DNA from: Heliopora coerulea
Lineage: Eukaryota > Cnidaria > Anthozoa > Scleralcyonacea > Helioporidae
Length of the DNA: 64,000 nucleotides
Assembly (NCBI GenBank): GCA_030142905.1
Contig: JASJOG010000051.1
Location: 888,501-952,500 of the forward strand
Reading direction: 5' to 3'
In this document: piece after piece, positions 30,824 through 42,599 of the stretch
Layout of the letters: each line of letters begins with the position of its first letter
Position numbering within the stretch: position 1 is the stretch's first letter
Made by a program: the position numbers and the translations under genes
The notes under the pieces: model-generated
What the model saw: the letters and a program-made list of their open reading frames with translations, nothing else
What the model was told of the DNA's origin: nothing
The model's database searches: none

Positions 30824-31070
30824 ATATCGATGGTCATTCTTTACGAAACATTTGCAATTTTACACGAAGTTTTGTTTCGGATTCAAAGATATCAGTTCGC
30901 CGTCGAGTACAGACTTGCTGTACGGACTTTAAAAAAATGCTTCCAAAGGAACGTGTTTCCTCGACAAGGCAACTTCACACCATTTTGTCGTGCTTCTTCA
31001 TCGAGAAAGAATCAAAAAACTTCAGAGTCCTTTCTTGTTGGAGTCCACGGAATTCCACAACCAGGTAAAA
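30824..31070 (+). CDS. Possible first exon of an unknown gene
   Basis: An open frame from an internal Met reads MVILYETFAILHEVLFRI and ends HGIPQPG just before GTAAAA, a usable donor. The stretch is basic and could be a mitochondrial leader, but I recognise no family and found no following exon. It may be chance. Confidence 0.15.
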
Positions 31071-31089
31071 AGATCGGTTAACTTTAATA

Positions 31090-34000
31090 GACGACAGAAA
31101 CCCGAACTGGTGACATGATTAACCCTTACGTGACTTCTGGGCAGAGATTTTGGATTTCTAATTCTGCTAAACACCTGAAAGTTCGACTTAGTGGAAAAGG
31201 TCTCCAGATTATAACTGGTTCATACCGTCCAGTTTTGCTTAATGGTGTGTGTGCTGGATTGTTCACGTGCATTTGTGTAGCCAGGATTTTGCTTAAAGGG
31301 GGGGGGGTCATTGCCTGACCACTATGGGCCAACAGCTGGCCAAAAGGCCTGAAAGGCCAGTTATTTGGCATGATGTTGGCCTTGTTTCATGTTTGTGATT
31401 CATTCAAAAGGGAAGGTCTCTTCTAATCAGTAACAGTAAGTCTGTCAATCTAAAGGCCTGTTTACATGCACCATTTTGCATGTTGTGATTGTCATCCTGA
31501 TGTATGTAATGAACTCATGATAGTCTATGCAGCAGGATATCCGCTTATGATTGGTTGCAGTTTGTCCTACACACTCTTGACATTTAAACACATACCCCAA
31601 GATGTCAATTGCAAGGCACAAAATCACATGTAAACAGCCCTTAATATATGCCAAAATTTGTTGTGCAGCATGGTATGTGAGGGGGTTGTGGAACTATGTC
31701 CTCCACTCTAAACACACCAGCATTCATGTGTCATATTACATAGTTGCCATCAAGTAGAGCTCTTGCTACCAGAACGTGGTAATGATATTAATGATGTTTA
31801 CTGTCACTGTACAGAAATTAAGCCAAAATATCTTGTGATGATGATGATGATTGGTCATTTAATTACACATTATCGCATAAAAATGAATTACAATGTGTTT
31901 ACAGCAATGGATTTAAAAAGATATTCTAGAAATTACATAGAAAAAAAAACCCCTACCATATTAATATACATATAACACATAAGGTTCCTTCATTGATTAG
32001 ATAAGGACCTATTAAATTTCACTGTCGAACTTGGAAAAAAACTATTTTTAAAATGCTCAGTCCTGCATATATACAAAGATAAATTGTTAAAATTCCAGAT
32101 AAAATGTTGGTGATAAAATGTCGGATAAAATTGTCTGTTATTTACCGTGAAGAAATGCTGGATGAGTGGTATGTTCCAGGTAGAGTTAGGTAGCCTCAAG
32201 TGGCAAAGCCAACTGATTACTCTTATCCAGTATTCCTTACCATGGGTAATACCATTTGAAGAAATAATGCATTTTTGCAAAAGAACCATTAAAATTGGAA
32301 TGATAAAAGAACCAAATACTATGAGGAAGTAATGTTGGAGAGTTGAAGCTACTGGTGTTCTCAAGAGTTGAGACAGGAATGACAACTGGAAATTGGTTAA
32401 CTGTAGATAGGGATGGATCCAGGAATCCTGGCAAGGAGGGGCCAGAAAGAGTGTCCTGCAGAGGATTTTAATATACAGAAAAAATATTTTCTGATGCAGT
32501 TTTTGAGCTAAACTAAATGAATAATTTTGTAGATTCAAATGAATTTCAAATGCCAAAATTGATATCAGCCACCAGATTTGTACCCCTATTACACAGTGAA
32601 AAATCATGTGAATCTTGATGCTGATCTAGAGGTGGAATGGGAATGTCATCACAAATTCATCCAGGAAATAGTTATGGGATTGAAACCCTGAAACATGGTG
32701 ATGCAAGTTATGTTTTGCACAGTTGTTGATGTGCTGTTCCATAACAAAGATACCAAAAATGCATATGACAAGAGAGGGTAAAAACAACAAAAGAACTGAA
32801 AAAAATGAGAAGAAAAATTCATGCATTAACTTTCAGTGTTCTTTGTTCTCACTTGGTTTTTGGTTTGTTCTTTCATTTCTTGTGTCGTTGTGCCGACTTT
32901 TTAAAAAGAATTTTAAATCATTCGGTCAATTCAAAATTCTGTTGAAAATCTATTGAAGTCTGTTCATACTTCAGATCTGTATGTACTAAATCGTACAGTT
33001 ACTTACGATTGGGACCTAGAGGGTTAAAGTTAGAATGCTCGACAATTCATAGGAATGAAAAACTTATTCGAACCAAGCTCTGACGTGAGGAATCGCGGTC
33101 AGCATTAGAATCAGAGCCGTACCCGCAATCCTGGCCAAAAATAACTGGGACAGCTTTGCAAATGACTCCCTACTAACCGTACCAAAGACCAAAGTGGGAA
33201 TATCGCTCGCTCCTACCCCCCCGCTTCCCCCTCCATCAATGTTGCTTCATACCACCATGTCTGACGATGCTGCCTGTGTCACACGTACATCGAAAAATTG
33301 ACCGAAAACTCGCAACATCGAAGGGTGAGGGGGGATCAAAAGAATGTTCATTTTAAAGTGTTGTCCCAGTATTTTTGCCAGGATTGTAGGTGGTAATTCG
33401 CCCGGGACAACTTTTGTTGAAGGCGCCCCCACCTCGGCCCTCTCAAACGCACCCTAAGCCCCTTATATTTTACAACTGAACAAAGAGCTTCTGTGAGAAA
33501 CAAGTGTTTATATCGTTTTTTATTGCCCAAAATGTAAATGAAAATTTAAAACAGGCGCTTGCGAGCCTTGACAGCTACAAAGTCAACTAACGATGAGAAG
33601 TCGAGACATTAGTCTAACATTTTGTTGATCTTCGCAAAATATTCAGAAAAAAAAGGCCCAAAAAGTCGAATTTTTGGTACTGAAAATGTCCCCCCATAAA
33701 ATTTTGCTGCCGGACAGAGCTGTCGGGCGGTCGGACGCGGACCAAGGACCCGGATGGCTTTGGGGCCCGTAAAGGGCTGCAGAGTAACAGAAAAAAAATT
33801 TTACGATTTTCTTTCTTGAGCAAGAGTTATTGAGAAAAGCAGAAAAATTGCGGACAACCACAGACAGCATTTATTCTCATTTTTTTTATTTTAATATAAT
33901 ATTTTAAACCACTGAGGGGTTTGGATATTAGTTGAACTATATACTACATTTACATGATAGACTCCTAGTATTAATATAAGCTCTGTGTCTGGGGTCCCGG

Positions 34001-35090
34001 ATTTTCCTTTTGCCTGAGGGCCAAAATGGTGCCAGTCCGTCCCTACTTAGGAACAAACTTTCTCTTGTACACGTCGCAAAAAGTTTGTCGCGGGACCACT
34101 TTTCGTCGCTGCGACTTGTTGCCTGAATTTAAGAAGAATTCAATTCCTGCGACAAAACGCGTACCGTGACCATTTTGGATGAGGAGTGTCCACTGATTTC
34201 CAGAGAAGACTGGATCGAGCATCTCAGAAAATTAAGCTGGAAGTGAATTGCGGCGGCCATTGCCAAGGGACCAACCATGCGACTTTTGTGCGGTCCGCAT
34301 AGGATTTCTGCTGAGAAAGCTGTCTTTCGACCTACGAAATCGTTCCATTTCGCCATATTGAGGATTAGAAATATTTTTGAAAGTGCTGGACAAAAATACG
34401 TACAACAACTTTGGTCCCTTAGTAATGGCGCGGGTTAAATTTTGCTGGGCCTTTCAAACAATAGGATGCTCGACCCAGTTCTCTCTAGAGACCAGTGGGA
34501 GTGTCCCGTCCTGATTTACCGACGTACGTAAAGTCAATTCGTGGGGATAAACAGTTCATCCATCTGCCTATTCTAAGAGGTCAAAAGGTTTTATTGTGAG
34601 AAAGAGATGAATGATGGTTTGTGATCAATCTGTGGACCAAGATTTGGGAACTCTATCAGATATGTATTAAAGATTTAATCAGATAAAATTTAATCAAATA
34701 AGATTTAATGAAGGAGATTGAAATTAACCAACATTATTAAGTCGTATCTTACCCCAATTTTGCTTATTAAAGATATGGTGACAATGCAAAAGCTTTCATT
34801 GTGGCGCAGAACTGGTGAATGGCGTCGATGAAGTAACAATTGGAGAGTTGGTAGGCCTCATTAAAGTTATCAAAGTTAATAATAATTTTTATTATAATTA
34901 ATTTACATACCCTGGCCTTTTCTGTGTATGTAACTAGTTGTAATCGACCACAAAACCGCTGGGCGGAACGTTTGAGTCATCTTTTTTTGAAAAACATGCC
35001 AGCTAGGTCTTCTAGAGGAGAAAATTTTTTTTTCCTGATCTTCTCGTTAATTCCAAAATGTTAGTTGGGTAGCCAATAGCGACCAAAGCA
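31090..35090. other. Gene-poor stretch, decayed repeats only
   Basis: I see no supported gene. The interval holds a GATGATGATG run near 31835, a G run near 31300, a GTCGC-rich patch at 34060-34175, and short G- and C-rich words near 33200-33440 and 33700-33780. The longest open frame (minus, 31990-32607) has Phe/Leu-rich composition without a family match. Confidence 0.45.
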
Positions 35091-35094
35091 TTGG

Positions 35095-35500
35095 CTACAT
35101 GTTTCAGTTCGGATAATTTTCCTTCTTCAGTGTAGATAGGTTATGCCAACTAATATAGTTGGGTAATTTGTTCATTTTTGTACCAATGTTATGGCGCTGC
35201 CGAGTTTATCCATTCTGTCATGGTGTGAGTGGGTTGTGGTTTGCGTTGGTTGGTTTGAGGTATAAGTCTACGGTGATCGGGTGATGGAGTTAGCATTTCT
35301 GGATACCAAGGTGTTAGGGAAGACAACTTCGCCGTCCTGTTTCTTTTCGATGGTAAAAGTAATGTTAGGATCGGTAGAGTTAAGCGTTCGTTGAAAATTG
35401 ATTTTTGCAACAGTTCTTATGATGGCGAAACCGTCATCCACATAACATTTCTTTAAATTTGGGTGGAATCCGGGCACTCTAAATGACCTGACCTTCAATG
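35095..35500 (-). mobile_element. Penelope-like element fragment (reverse transcriptase C-terminal part)
   Basis: The minus frame at 35268-35498 reads KKCYVDDGFAIIRTVAKINF, then FTIEKKQDGEVVFPNTLVSR. YVDD with a following LN...P.ITFT.E pattern is that of Penelope-like RTs. After a frame shift, LYLKPTNANHNP continues the family's YRKPT segment. A CTGAAGAAGG...CC-GAA hairpin motif lies at the 3' end (35101-35130). The copy is broken by frameshifts and truncated at 5'. Confidence 0.72.
35101..35130 (-). other. Hammerhead-like motif at the end of the Penelope-like fragment
   Basis: On the minus strand CTGAAGA is followed by a short GG/CC stem, then GAA and, after a small insertion, TGAAAC. Hammerhead ribozymes are known at Penelope-like element ends; this one is degenerate. 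Confidence 0.4.
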
Positions 35501-35844
35501 ACTTCCAGGCAAGCCCTCATGTCGTAGCTTCAGCAATAACAAATCAGAGCAAAGCTTACCGAAGCTGTAACGTCAAAGTATTTCACGACTTACCCGAATT
35601 GAATTGAATCGACAGCTTTTACTTAAACACGATTTAACTATGTGTGGCGCATTGCTGATGTGGTATTTACGTTCAACTATTTACTAGTGTCGTAATTTAA
35701 CATCAAAATGAAATGTTAAAGTATTGTATAAACTATAAGTAAATCCGTGTGAAAAGATGAATGGAAAGTACTTGAAAATCTCTTACAATTTAAGCTTAAA
35801 AATATACGTATTTAACATCGCTATTGTTTGTATATGTATTGAAA

Positions 35845-36030
35845 TCAATTGTTCCCAGGTCATGTCGCCTTATCAATGCTTTGAAGGTGGAATGTTCTTT
35901 CTCATTCCTGATGCTGTCCGGTATCTTGTTCCATAAAACTGCACCCCTGAACGTCACTGATTTGTGTAGAAAGTAAGTTTCTGGTCTTGGGAGAAAAACT
36001 CTTTCTCCTCCACTCAGGTTACAGTGTTTC
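35845..36030 (-). mobile_element. LINE reverse-transcriptase C-terminal remnant
   Basis: The minus strand reads NLSGGERVFLPRPETYFL, then VTFRGAVLWNKIPDSIRNEK and FKALIRRHDL, with no stop. The RGAxLWNxxPxxIR segment is the usual C-terminal end of Jockey/CR1-type RTs. Confidence 0.7.
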
Positions 36031-36039
36031 TTTGTAGTT

Positions 36040-36935
36040 ATATTCTGACGAAGTTGGTCTTGTGCCTACCATTGTACCATTTACGTAATGGCCAGTTTAA
36101 TGGTTACTCCTACAATCAAACTATACATCCTTCATTTGAACGAATTTCGAGATAAAACTTTGCGTGCCTTGTAATTTCCTATGATGTCTTTAAAGTTATC
36201 TTAATAGCCAGTAATCGAATTTTACATTGGGAAACCAGTTTGAATGATCTAGGAAAAATTTACCGGATAGCAGTGCTTAGTTAATCCAATCTAAATTCTA
36301 AAAATTTACCGAGCAATGCTGCTCCTGAAACGCTGCTCGCACTATACAGTCTATTATCAACAATCCTTCGTCATTTCATCAGAATGCCATTTTTTACATT
36401 CCCCGCCCACTTAGAAGATTTTGAAAGCCTTTGTCATGGAATACATTAAAAGTGTTAAAAAGGTAGTTTCTGCAAAAGGTAGCTCTCCATGGAATGTTTT
36501 TAATAGCAATATCACTTGTGAAAACAAATGGACCGATATAACAATATTTAGAGTGTGTAGTGCATTTGTACGGCCATTAAATTTATTTGGAGTAATAAAA
36601 TTGAGGACTATGCGTTATTTTCAGGCAAAATTTAAATGAAGAAGCCAGGAAATCTTTTGTTATCTTTCCAGAACAAATTAGAAATTTGGGGTCCGCATAC
36701 AATTGAAGAGTTTTACTGGAACTATATTTTGTGCAAGATTTTTCGAAATGAACGGAGTAAATTGTTCCTGAAAGGGTAAATTAACGTATATCGTATTTTT
36801 GCTCGTCGTCAAAACAGTAAATTGCGTGTAAAAAACAATTGGCATTTTCGTTCGTATTCTCATGTAGGAATAGACTACTTAACTTCTTTGCGATATATGT
36901 TGGAAATATCATTCTCAAATTCATTAATAATTCAT
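36040..36935. other. Intergenic, no gene seen
   Basis: AT-rich with short open frames only. Confidence 0.45.
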
Positions 36936-36939
36936 GAGT

Positions 36940-37116
36940 ATATACACATCAACGGTAACTCCAAAAATCGATAGCATATTTAATTTATTCTACGTTTCGA
37001 CTAGACTTTAGTCATCTTTAGTCATCTTTAGTCATCTGAAGATGACTAAAGCCTAGTCGAAACGTAAAATAAATTAAATATGCTATCGATTTTTGGAGTT
37101 ATCGTTGTTGTGTATT
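36940..37116. repeat. Palindromic element carrying the hammerhead-like motif
   Basis: The left arm (from TATACACATCAACGGTAACT) and right arm (ending AGTTATCGTTGTTGTGTA) pair over about 75 bases. The centre has three tandem AGTCATCTTT units and then CTGAAGATGACTAAAGCCTA followed by GTCGAAACG (motif 37036-37063). The left arm holds the mirror with CTAAAGA. Confidence 0.7.
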
Positions 37117-37379
37117 TTATCAAAATACTCAGTGGTTCCCGCAAATTCATGAGTATATCACTCAACTAGACGCGCTGAATGGCACCACTTGAGCGAACTT
37201 GAAATACCATGGAAGTACAGAACCGGGTTTTCGAGTACTCGGAATTCGTTCCAATCCTCGGCTTTGCCTCGGACTGGAACGAATTCCTTGTACTTGAAAA
37301 CCCGGTCTAGTCCTTATTGTCGGCCTTTAAATACTACTTATTAACCTATCGTGAATGCCACATTGGCAGCACATATATC

Positions 37380-37535
37380 GAACGAACACCTGAACTCGAC
37401 ATCTGAGTCTCGGTAGCTCAATGGTTAGAGTGTCTCACCGGTCGTCAGAAGATTGCGGGGTTTGATCCCCTTCTGTGACTTAGAAATAATTTTTCTGAGG
37501 TTAGACCTTGTCAAACGTTCATCTATCATCCTTTA
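37380..37535 (+). repeat. tRNA-derived SINE, family B
   Basis: It contains CTCGGTAGCTCAATGGTTAG (box A-like) and GATTGCGGGGTTTGATCCCC (box B-like), then GACTTAGAAATAATTTTTCT and a CATCTATCATCC end. A tRNA gene is excluded because the stems do not close and the same unit recurs elsewhere. Confidence 0.7.
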
Positions 37536-37571
37536 ACTTCTTTGGTACGGTTGTAACGTGGGCACAAGTAT

Positions 37572-38120
37572 TACAGTAGAATCTCGCGTTATCACGAATC
37601 TCGCGTTTTCTCGGACAAAAAGCAATTCCCGTTAAATATCGCAACACATTTAGAGTAGTTTACTATTGTCTATCTCGAACTCGGTTATCTCGAAACTCTC
37701 ACTCTCTCGAACAGTATGTGAGGTCTCTTGGCATTGTGTGGTACGGTTTATCTCGAACTTGTTATAGTGGAAATCTGTTGACGACTAGAAACACTTTGTC
37801 AATGCGTCTGATTTTTAATTTTATATTTATATAATCAGAAAAATCTAACATGAGAATGCTTGTACTCACATCGATAACGTTAGACCAATGGACCGCCGAT
37901 GCGATAGCTTTTTAAACTTGCTTTTTCAATCTCTTCTTGCAATTTAATGATAACAATCCATTTTTAGAACGTTCATGAATTTCTCTCGGCCCGTAAACTT
38001 CTCAAAAGCGGGTTCGGCTGATTGATTTTATCGAAATCTCAAATATGTCGACACCCTCGCTGCGTCGAACTCCCGCTATCTCGAACAATTTTTTTGTTCG
38101 AGATAGCGGGATTCCACTGT
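37572..38120. mobile_element. Pogo/Tigger-like terminal-inverted-repeat element, non-autonomous
   Basis: The left end CAGTAGAATCTCGCGTTATC matches the reverse complement of the right end, GTTCGAGATAGCGGGATTCC followed by ACTG. TATCTCGAAC words recur inside. A TA flanks the left end; the right flank reads TGATA, so the TA duplication is imperfect. No transposase frame remains. Confidence 0.6.
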
Positions 38121-38129
38121 GATATGAAA

Positions 38130-40950
38130 AAAGCTGAAAGTATTCATTGTTCCTAAATACATACACATTCTTAAGAACATAACCAAGCTGTTTAAGTAAC
38201 AATATATCTGTTAAGGGAAAAATTGTGTTTTAAGAAGAAATGAGCCACTATTTCTTGTTCAGGTCATACAAAATGTTCAGCTGTTTTTTGGCCAATGCAT
38301 TTCTCACAAAAGTTTAACTTTTCGTTAAGTGGTTCACTTCATTAAAGAAACTCCCAAGTTCTCTTTTCACATTACGTTGTTATATTGTTATATTAAGTGT
38401 ACATGTCAATATGAATCATAATTTGCTATACCTTAAAATTTTAAGGTAGGCGTTTCTTAATATTCTTATTCAATACATCTTTCCTTTCAAAGCTTTTATG
38501 TAGATAATGGCGTTGACGTGTGCCTAATAAAGCTACCAATGAATTGTTAATTAAGAAAAAAAGAAACTCCGACGGTTATGAAAATTTTAAGTAGTTTTAA
38601 AAGGCTTCTAAAGGTTTCAGAAATGCTTAGTTTTAGATCGGAAGATTTATCAGCTGGTCTTTGATGCTTAATTTGCAGCGCAGTGCTGAAGCACAGAGGT
38701 CAACTTGTTACACCATGAAATCTGTTTATACCAACATCAGCTGTCTTTTATTGCTCTACTTAAGAAAGCAGTCAATTAACCGAGATATTGGAGAAGTACA
38801 ATGAGAAATACCAGTGACAAGACCAACAGCTTGTTGAAAAATATCTGATTGCCCTTGAATAAAAATCTTGACATTGAAACGTATAAGTGTCCTAAAATTT
38901 AATTCTGGTTTAGTTGAAATCAGTAAGCTGAAGTAAGCTGAGATAAGCTGACGCATGTCAGATTCAAGTACCCACTGACCGCCTACGCAAAGCTCTTATG
39001 AAATCTGGAACAGTCGACGATACGGGTAGATCGTCCATCAAGACCTTTGCAAATCGTAGCCGGCTGTGTCCCTGCAGTGTATTATGGGCCACAATAATTT
39101 TTCAACAGACAGTCGCCGATCATCGCCGATCGTAGTTGAATAAAATCAAAGTCGTGCCAGGTTTCCTCTGACAGTCTGCGTCTCATCGGGAAAATGGCGC
39201 CAATCTCAAGTTCTGTGATCGATTGCCTTCAATCGCAGACCGTTTTCACTTTTCAGTATCAGTATTCAATTCAAAATTCAGCGCTTGTCAGTAAGAATCC
39301 ACTCTTGCGTAATGACTTTATGTAAGCCAGGCTTTAAATTAACTGATAAAGTTGTTTATAAGAAGGGGCTTTGTCAAAAGGGGTAATCATGGGAATCCCT
39401 TTAGCCCCCTCTGGCTAGGATACTTAGTGTATTCCTGATGGAATATTCATTCACGCCGAACGAACAATTAAGAGTCCATTTGTGTGAAGACTATAGCAAT
39501 GCCATAAAGATCAACTAGGATTGACGTGAACTACAAATGTATACAGAAACAGAAATAAAGTGATTAGTTTGGAAGTGTGTTTCGTATAAGAATTTACAGA
39601 GTAGTCCGCTATCCTTAGAAACCCAGCCCGCCAACTTTCAGATTCCTATATGAATTGAAATAATATTCGTGGGAAACAAGCATAAGAAGATGAAGAATTA
39701 TGAAGAAAAAAAAACAACATTAAATTAATTTCGTAATTAGAAGAAGAGATGTTTACTTCCCTCAGATTCTAAAGGTATAAATAAGGCCATTGTGAACTTT
39801 TTGATCGGTAGCGATTCTCATCTAAAATAAAGACTTTATGACTTATTGAAAACTCCTATTTTAAATGACAAAAGCCATTTACCTTTTAAACGTTGTCGGT
39901 CGAACTTCCATCCAAGCCGTACCAAATGGGTTTTCCTCGCAAAGAAACAACAGCTCGTCAAAAATCGGCCCCCAGACAGGAGAACCAGAAATAAGAACAA
40001 CGTAAGTGGCTTGCTTTTCTGCTGAACTGATCTTAATCACGTGAATTTTATCAAAGTTCAATACTTTGATTCGTAGCTAAGGTGTTAAAAAAAGTTACTC
40101 GATTGAGCAACGAATTAGCCCATCGATAGAATTTTGGTTGTGGTTATCGTTGCCTTCAGAAACACGTATAGCGCTGGCGTGAAAAAGAGGAAAAAAAAGA
40201 GGAAAGGAAAAACGCAAACTTTTTGTAGTTTATATTTTTTATACCTTTTAGAACATGTAGCAATATTATACAGATTTATATCAAACATTGGGTTAAAAAA
40301 ATAAATATCTTTTGCTGTGTATACAAACCCAATATTATATTGCATTCGCCATTGAGTACAACTCGAACTGAATTAGAGATGTACATATTCGGGGCAAACC
40401 CGACGAAAGTACTGGCGGGCCCAGGATTTGCAAAAAGGATGGGTGGCCGGGAAGCAAACTAAGACTTACCAAGGTTTTGAGTTAGCTATGTTGATATCTC
40501 TGGCAGGGAATCTGATGTTTGTTGGAGATGGGAAATTCCTTATATCGTCTAACGAAGTGCTTTCTGTATTTTAAAACATCAAAATCTCTCGTCTATATTG
40601 TGTATTTTAAAACGTGCTCCAACTATTATAGATAGCAAACACTACCAGGCCGTGTAAAAGTCCAAAACGCTTTAAAAGAGAGTCGCGTTAATAAGTTTAT
40701 TTTCGTGACAGAGTCGCCAGTTATGAAGCATTAATGTATGAAGAACGAGAGTGTTAAATCGATACTTGGTTTTATCGTCTTCATCGGGCAAAAGCTGTGT
40801 AACGTTTGTACCCTCTTTGAGAAGCATTTCATGGGACGTTAGCGATTTGAAAGAATGTTAGAAGACAAGAAGTCTCGTTACCAAAACGGCCTTTAGCATA
40901 CAGACCAAGCAAACGAAAGTACTCCGCTGAACTTTCTCGTGCATTATAAT
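38130..40950. other. Intergenic, no gene seen
   Basis: It contains a patch of GATCG-type words at 39040-39245 related to 11885-12010. No coding exon was recognised. Confidence 0.45.
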
Positions 40951-40959
40951 GAAATTAGA

Positions 40960-41160
40960 GACTATAAGATCTACGACGTCAACTTGAACGATGACGTCCT
41001 TAAAATTTCGGCATTTAAAGAAACCACGGTTTATTGACCACCGTGCTTGATACTTGTGGCTTGTTTTATGACTACTAAAATCCTCCAATTCTCCTTAAAT
41101 GACTGTAGTGTCGGGTTTAATTCAATTTTAAGTCACAGCTTTTTTCACTCCGCGAGCTGT
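40960..41160 (-). repeat. Dispersed repeat, copy 2 of 2
   Basis: This is the reverse-complement partner of 12129-12345. It abuts a family A SINE at its right edge. Confidence 0.65.
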
Positions 41161-41170
41161 TTGCCGTCCG

Positions 41171-41396
41171 ACAGGGTTCGATTCCGGCTCCTTGCAGTTA
41201 TCTGATTAAAGTTATATTGGTCACATGTGAGAAGAGTGTTGTCCAGTTTGACTCTACCAAGCATCGCAAGTTTTCTCCAGGTACTCCAGTTTCCTCCTGT
41301 AGTAACACTGGACCCATGAGGGGTGGCCCTTACTGGACCTTTAGGGAGAACAGCCTAGGTAGCTAATAGGGTTATCTAGTATAAATAAAGATACTT
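41171..41396 (+). repeat. tRNA-derived SINE, family A, copy 4 (head truncated)
   Basis: It begins at the box B-like GGGTTCGATTCCGGCTCC and runs through the body to ATAAATAAAGATACTTTACT. The box A half is missing. Confidence 0.75.
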
Positions 41397-41547
41397 TACT
41401 AAGATAAGGGAAGGAACCTTGGTCTAATGATTGCTTTAGCGTCGGATCGTGATCGGTTTTAATATCATAAATTTTTAATGTATTTGCATTTCTAATCAAT
41501 CAATTGGTTATTTTCTTTCCTTTCTAGACATACTTCCCTTTCTTTCG

Positions 41548-42492
41548 ATGTCGTTTGAAGGAAACACGTGGCTAACCTATGTCATATTTTCCCTTATTGT
41601 CGTCTTAAGTTTCTTCGGCAACATCCTTGTACTCTACGTCCTCGTCACCAGGCCTTCTTATCTCAAACATCCGTACAACATATTTATCTTTAGTTTGGCT
41701 ATCACTGACGTCGTCACTGTCTTCTTTCTGGTGTTCAGTCGATTTCTCTTTCTTCCCCCAGTTCCTGATGGCAATCAAATCTCCCGAGAAATTTTCTGCC
41801 GAACTATTTGGTCAGCGTTGGTCCTTTTTGACCTGTTTTACATCTCGCTGTACACAGCCGTTGCACTAACGGTTGAACGTTGGCTAGCAGTGGTCAAACC
41901 TTTGGTTTACCGCTCAATGAAGCCTCACCACGCTGTGAAAGCTGTCGTTTTTGTTTGGGTCTGGGGCATCCTCATCAATTTAACGACCGTCTTCCGAGCA
42001 AAGTTCAACGAAGCCAAGCAAAAGTGTACTTGGACGTCCCTTAGTGTCGCCAATGACGAGTTGTCGTGGTTCGATTTTACTCTTCAAACCCTTATTCCTT
42101 TCTTTGTCATAACCTTTCTCTACAGCCACATTCTTTATACCATGCGGAACAATTCCAACATCGGCCTCAGCCGTCGTCAATCGATAAAAAGGGCTACCGT
42201 TGTGGCATTTACAGCCTCATCGGCGATGGTCTGTGCGACCGTCCCCAGCCGTGTGACCTTCATGTTGAGCAAAGTGGGCATAGTCGACCCTAACGGACTG
42301 TTGCACTTTTCTCTGGTTACGCTGTCGTTATGCAATAGTTTTTTTAATCCAATCCTGTACGGTATTTATAGCTCCCAGTTCAGGAGCGAATATAAAGTTA
42401 TCTTTTGGAATTTGTATGGCAAATGTCAGCGCAAACAAGTCACTATGATATCTGTCCATCCCTTGCCCATTTCGAATACTTCAAATTTTTAA
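41548..42492 (+). CDS. Intronless class A (rhodopsin-like) GPCR, orphan
   Basis: This is a 314-residue seven-helix receptor in the plasma membrane. Seen: N6 in a possible NxT glycosylation site, GN at 24-25 (TM1), LAITD at 50-54 (TM2), Cys84 and Cys160 for the extracellular disulfide, ERW at 110-112 replacing DRY, Pro184 (TM5), VPSRVTF (TM6, no CWxP) and NPILY at 267-271 (TM7). The start at ATG 41548 matches the paralogs' MSLEGNTWLT. It shares most of its sequence with the copies at 28144 and 45112. Peptide-type receptors of animals look broadly similar, but I cannot name a ligand. AATAAA overlaps the stop codon and recurs at 42589. Confidence 0.9.
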   Translation: MSFEGNTWLTYVIFSLIVVLSFFGNILVLYVLVTRPSYLKHPYNIFIFSLAITDVVTVFFLVFSRFLFLPPVPDGNQISREIFCRTIWSALVLFDLFYISLYTAVALTVERWLAVVKPLVYRSMKPHHAVKAVVFVWVWGILINLTTVFRAKFNEAKQKCTWTSLSVANDELSWFDFTLQTLIPFFVITFLYSHILYTMRNNSNIGLSRRQSIKRATVVAFTASSAMVCATVPSRVTFMLSKVGIVDPNGLLHFSLVTLSLCNSFFNPILYGIYSSQFRSEYKVIFWNLYGKCQRKQVTMISVHPLPISNTSNF

Positions 42493-42599
42493 TAAATCGG
42501 CGAATCGATGTCATGGTTTTGTGTTCTGTTCTGGACGTTCGTCGTTTGTTGGTTGAACGGACTGCATACTTGGGAATAGGTTTTGAAGAATAAACTTGC

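Noticed and set aside
31990..32607. 205-codon minus-strand frame
   Set aside because: It is Phe/Leu/Ile-rich with no domain or membrane pattern of a known family; a stretch around 32400-32460 resembles dispersed repeat words. It is probably chance in AT-rich DNA.
37400..37475. tRNA-like gene on the plus strand
   Set aside because: The same head and tail recur at 25260 and 61150 and the cloverleaf does not close.
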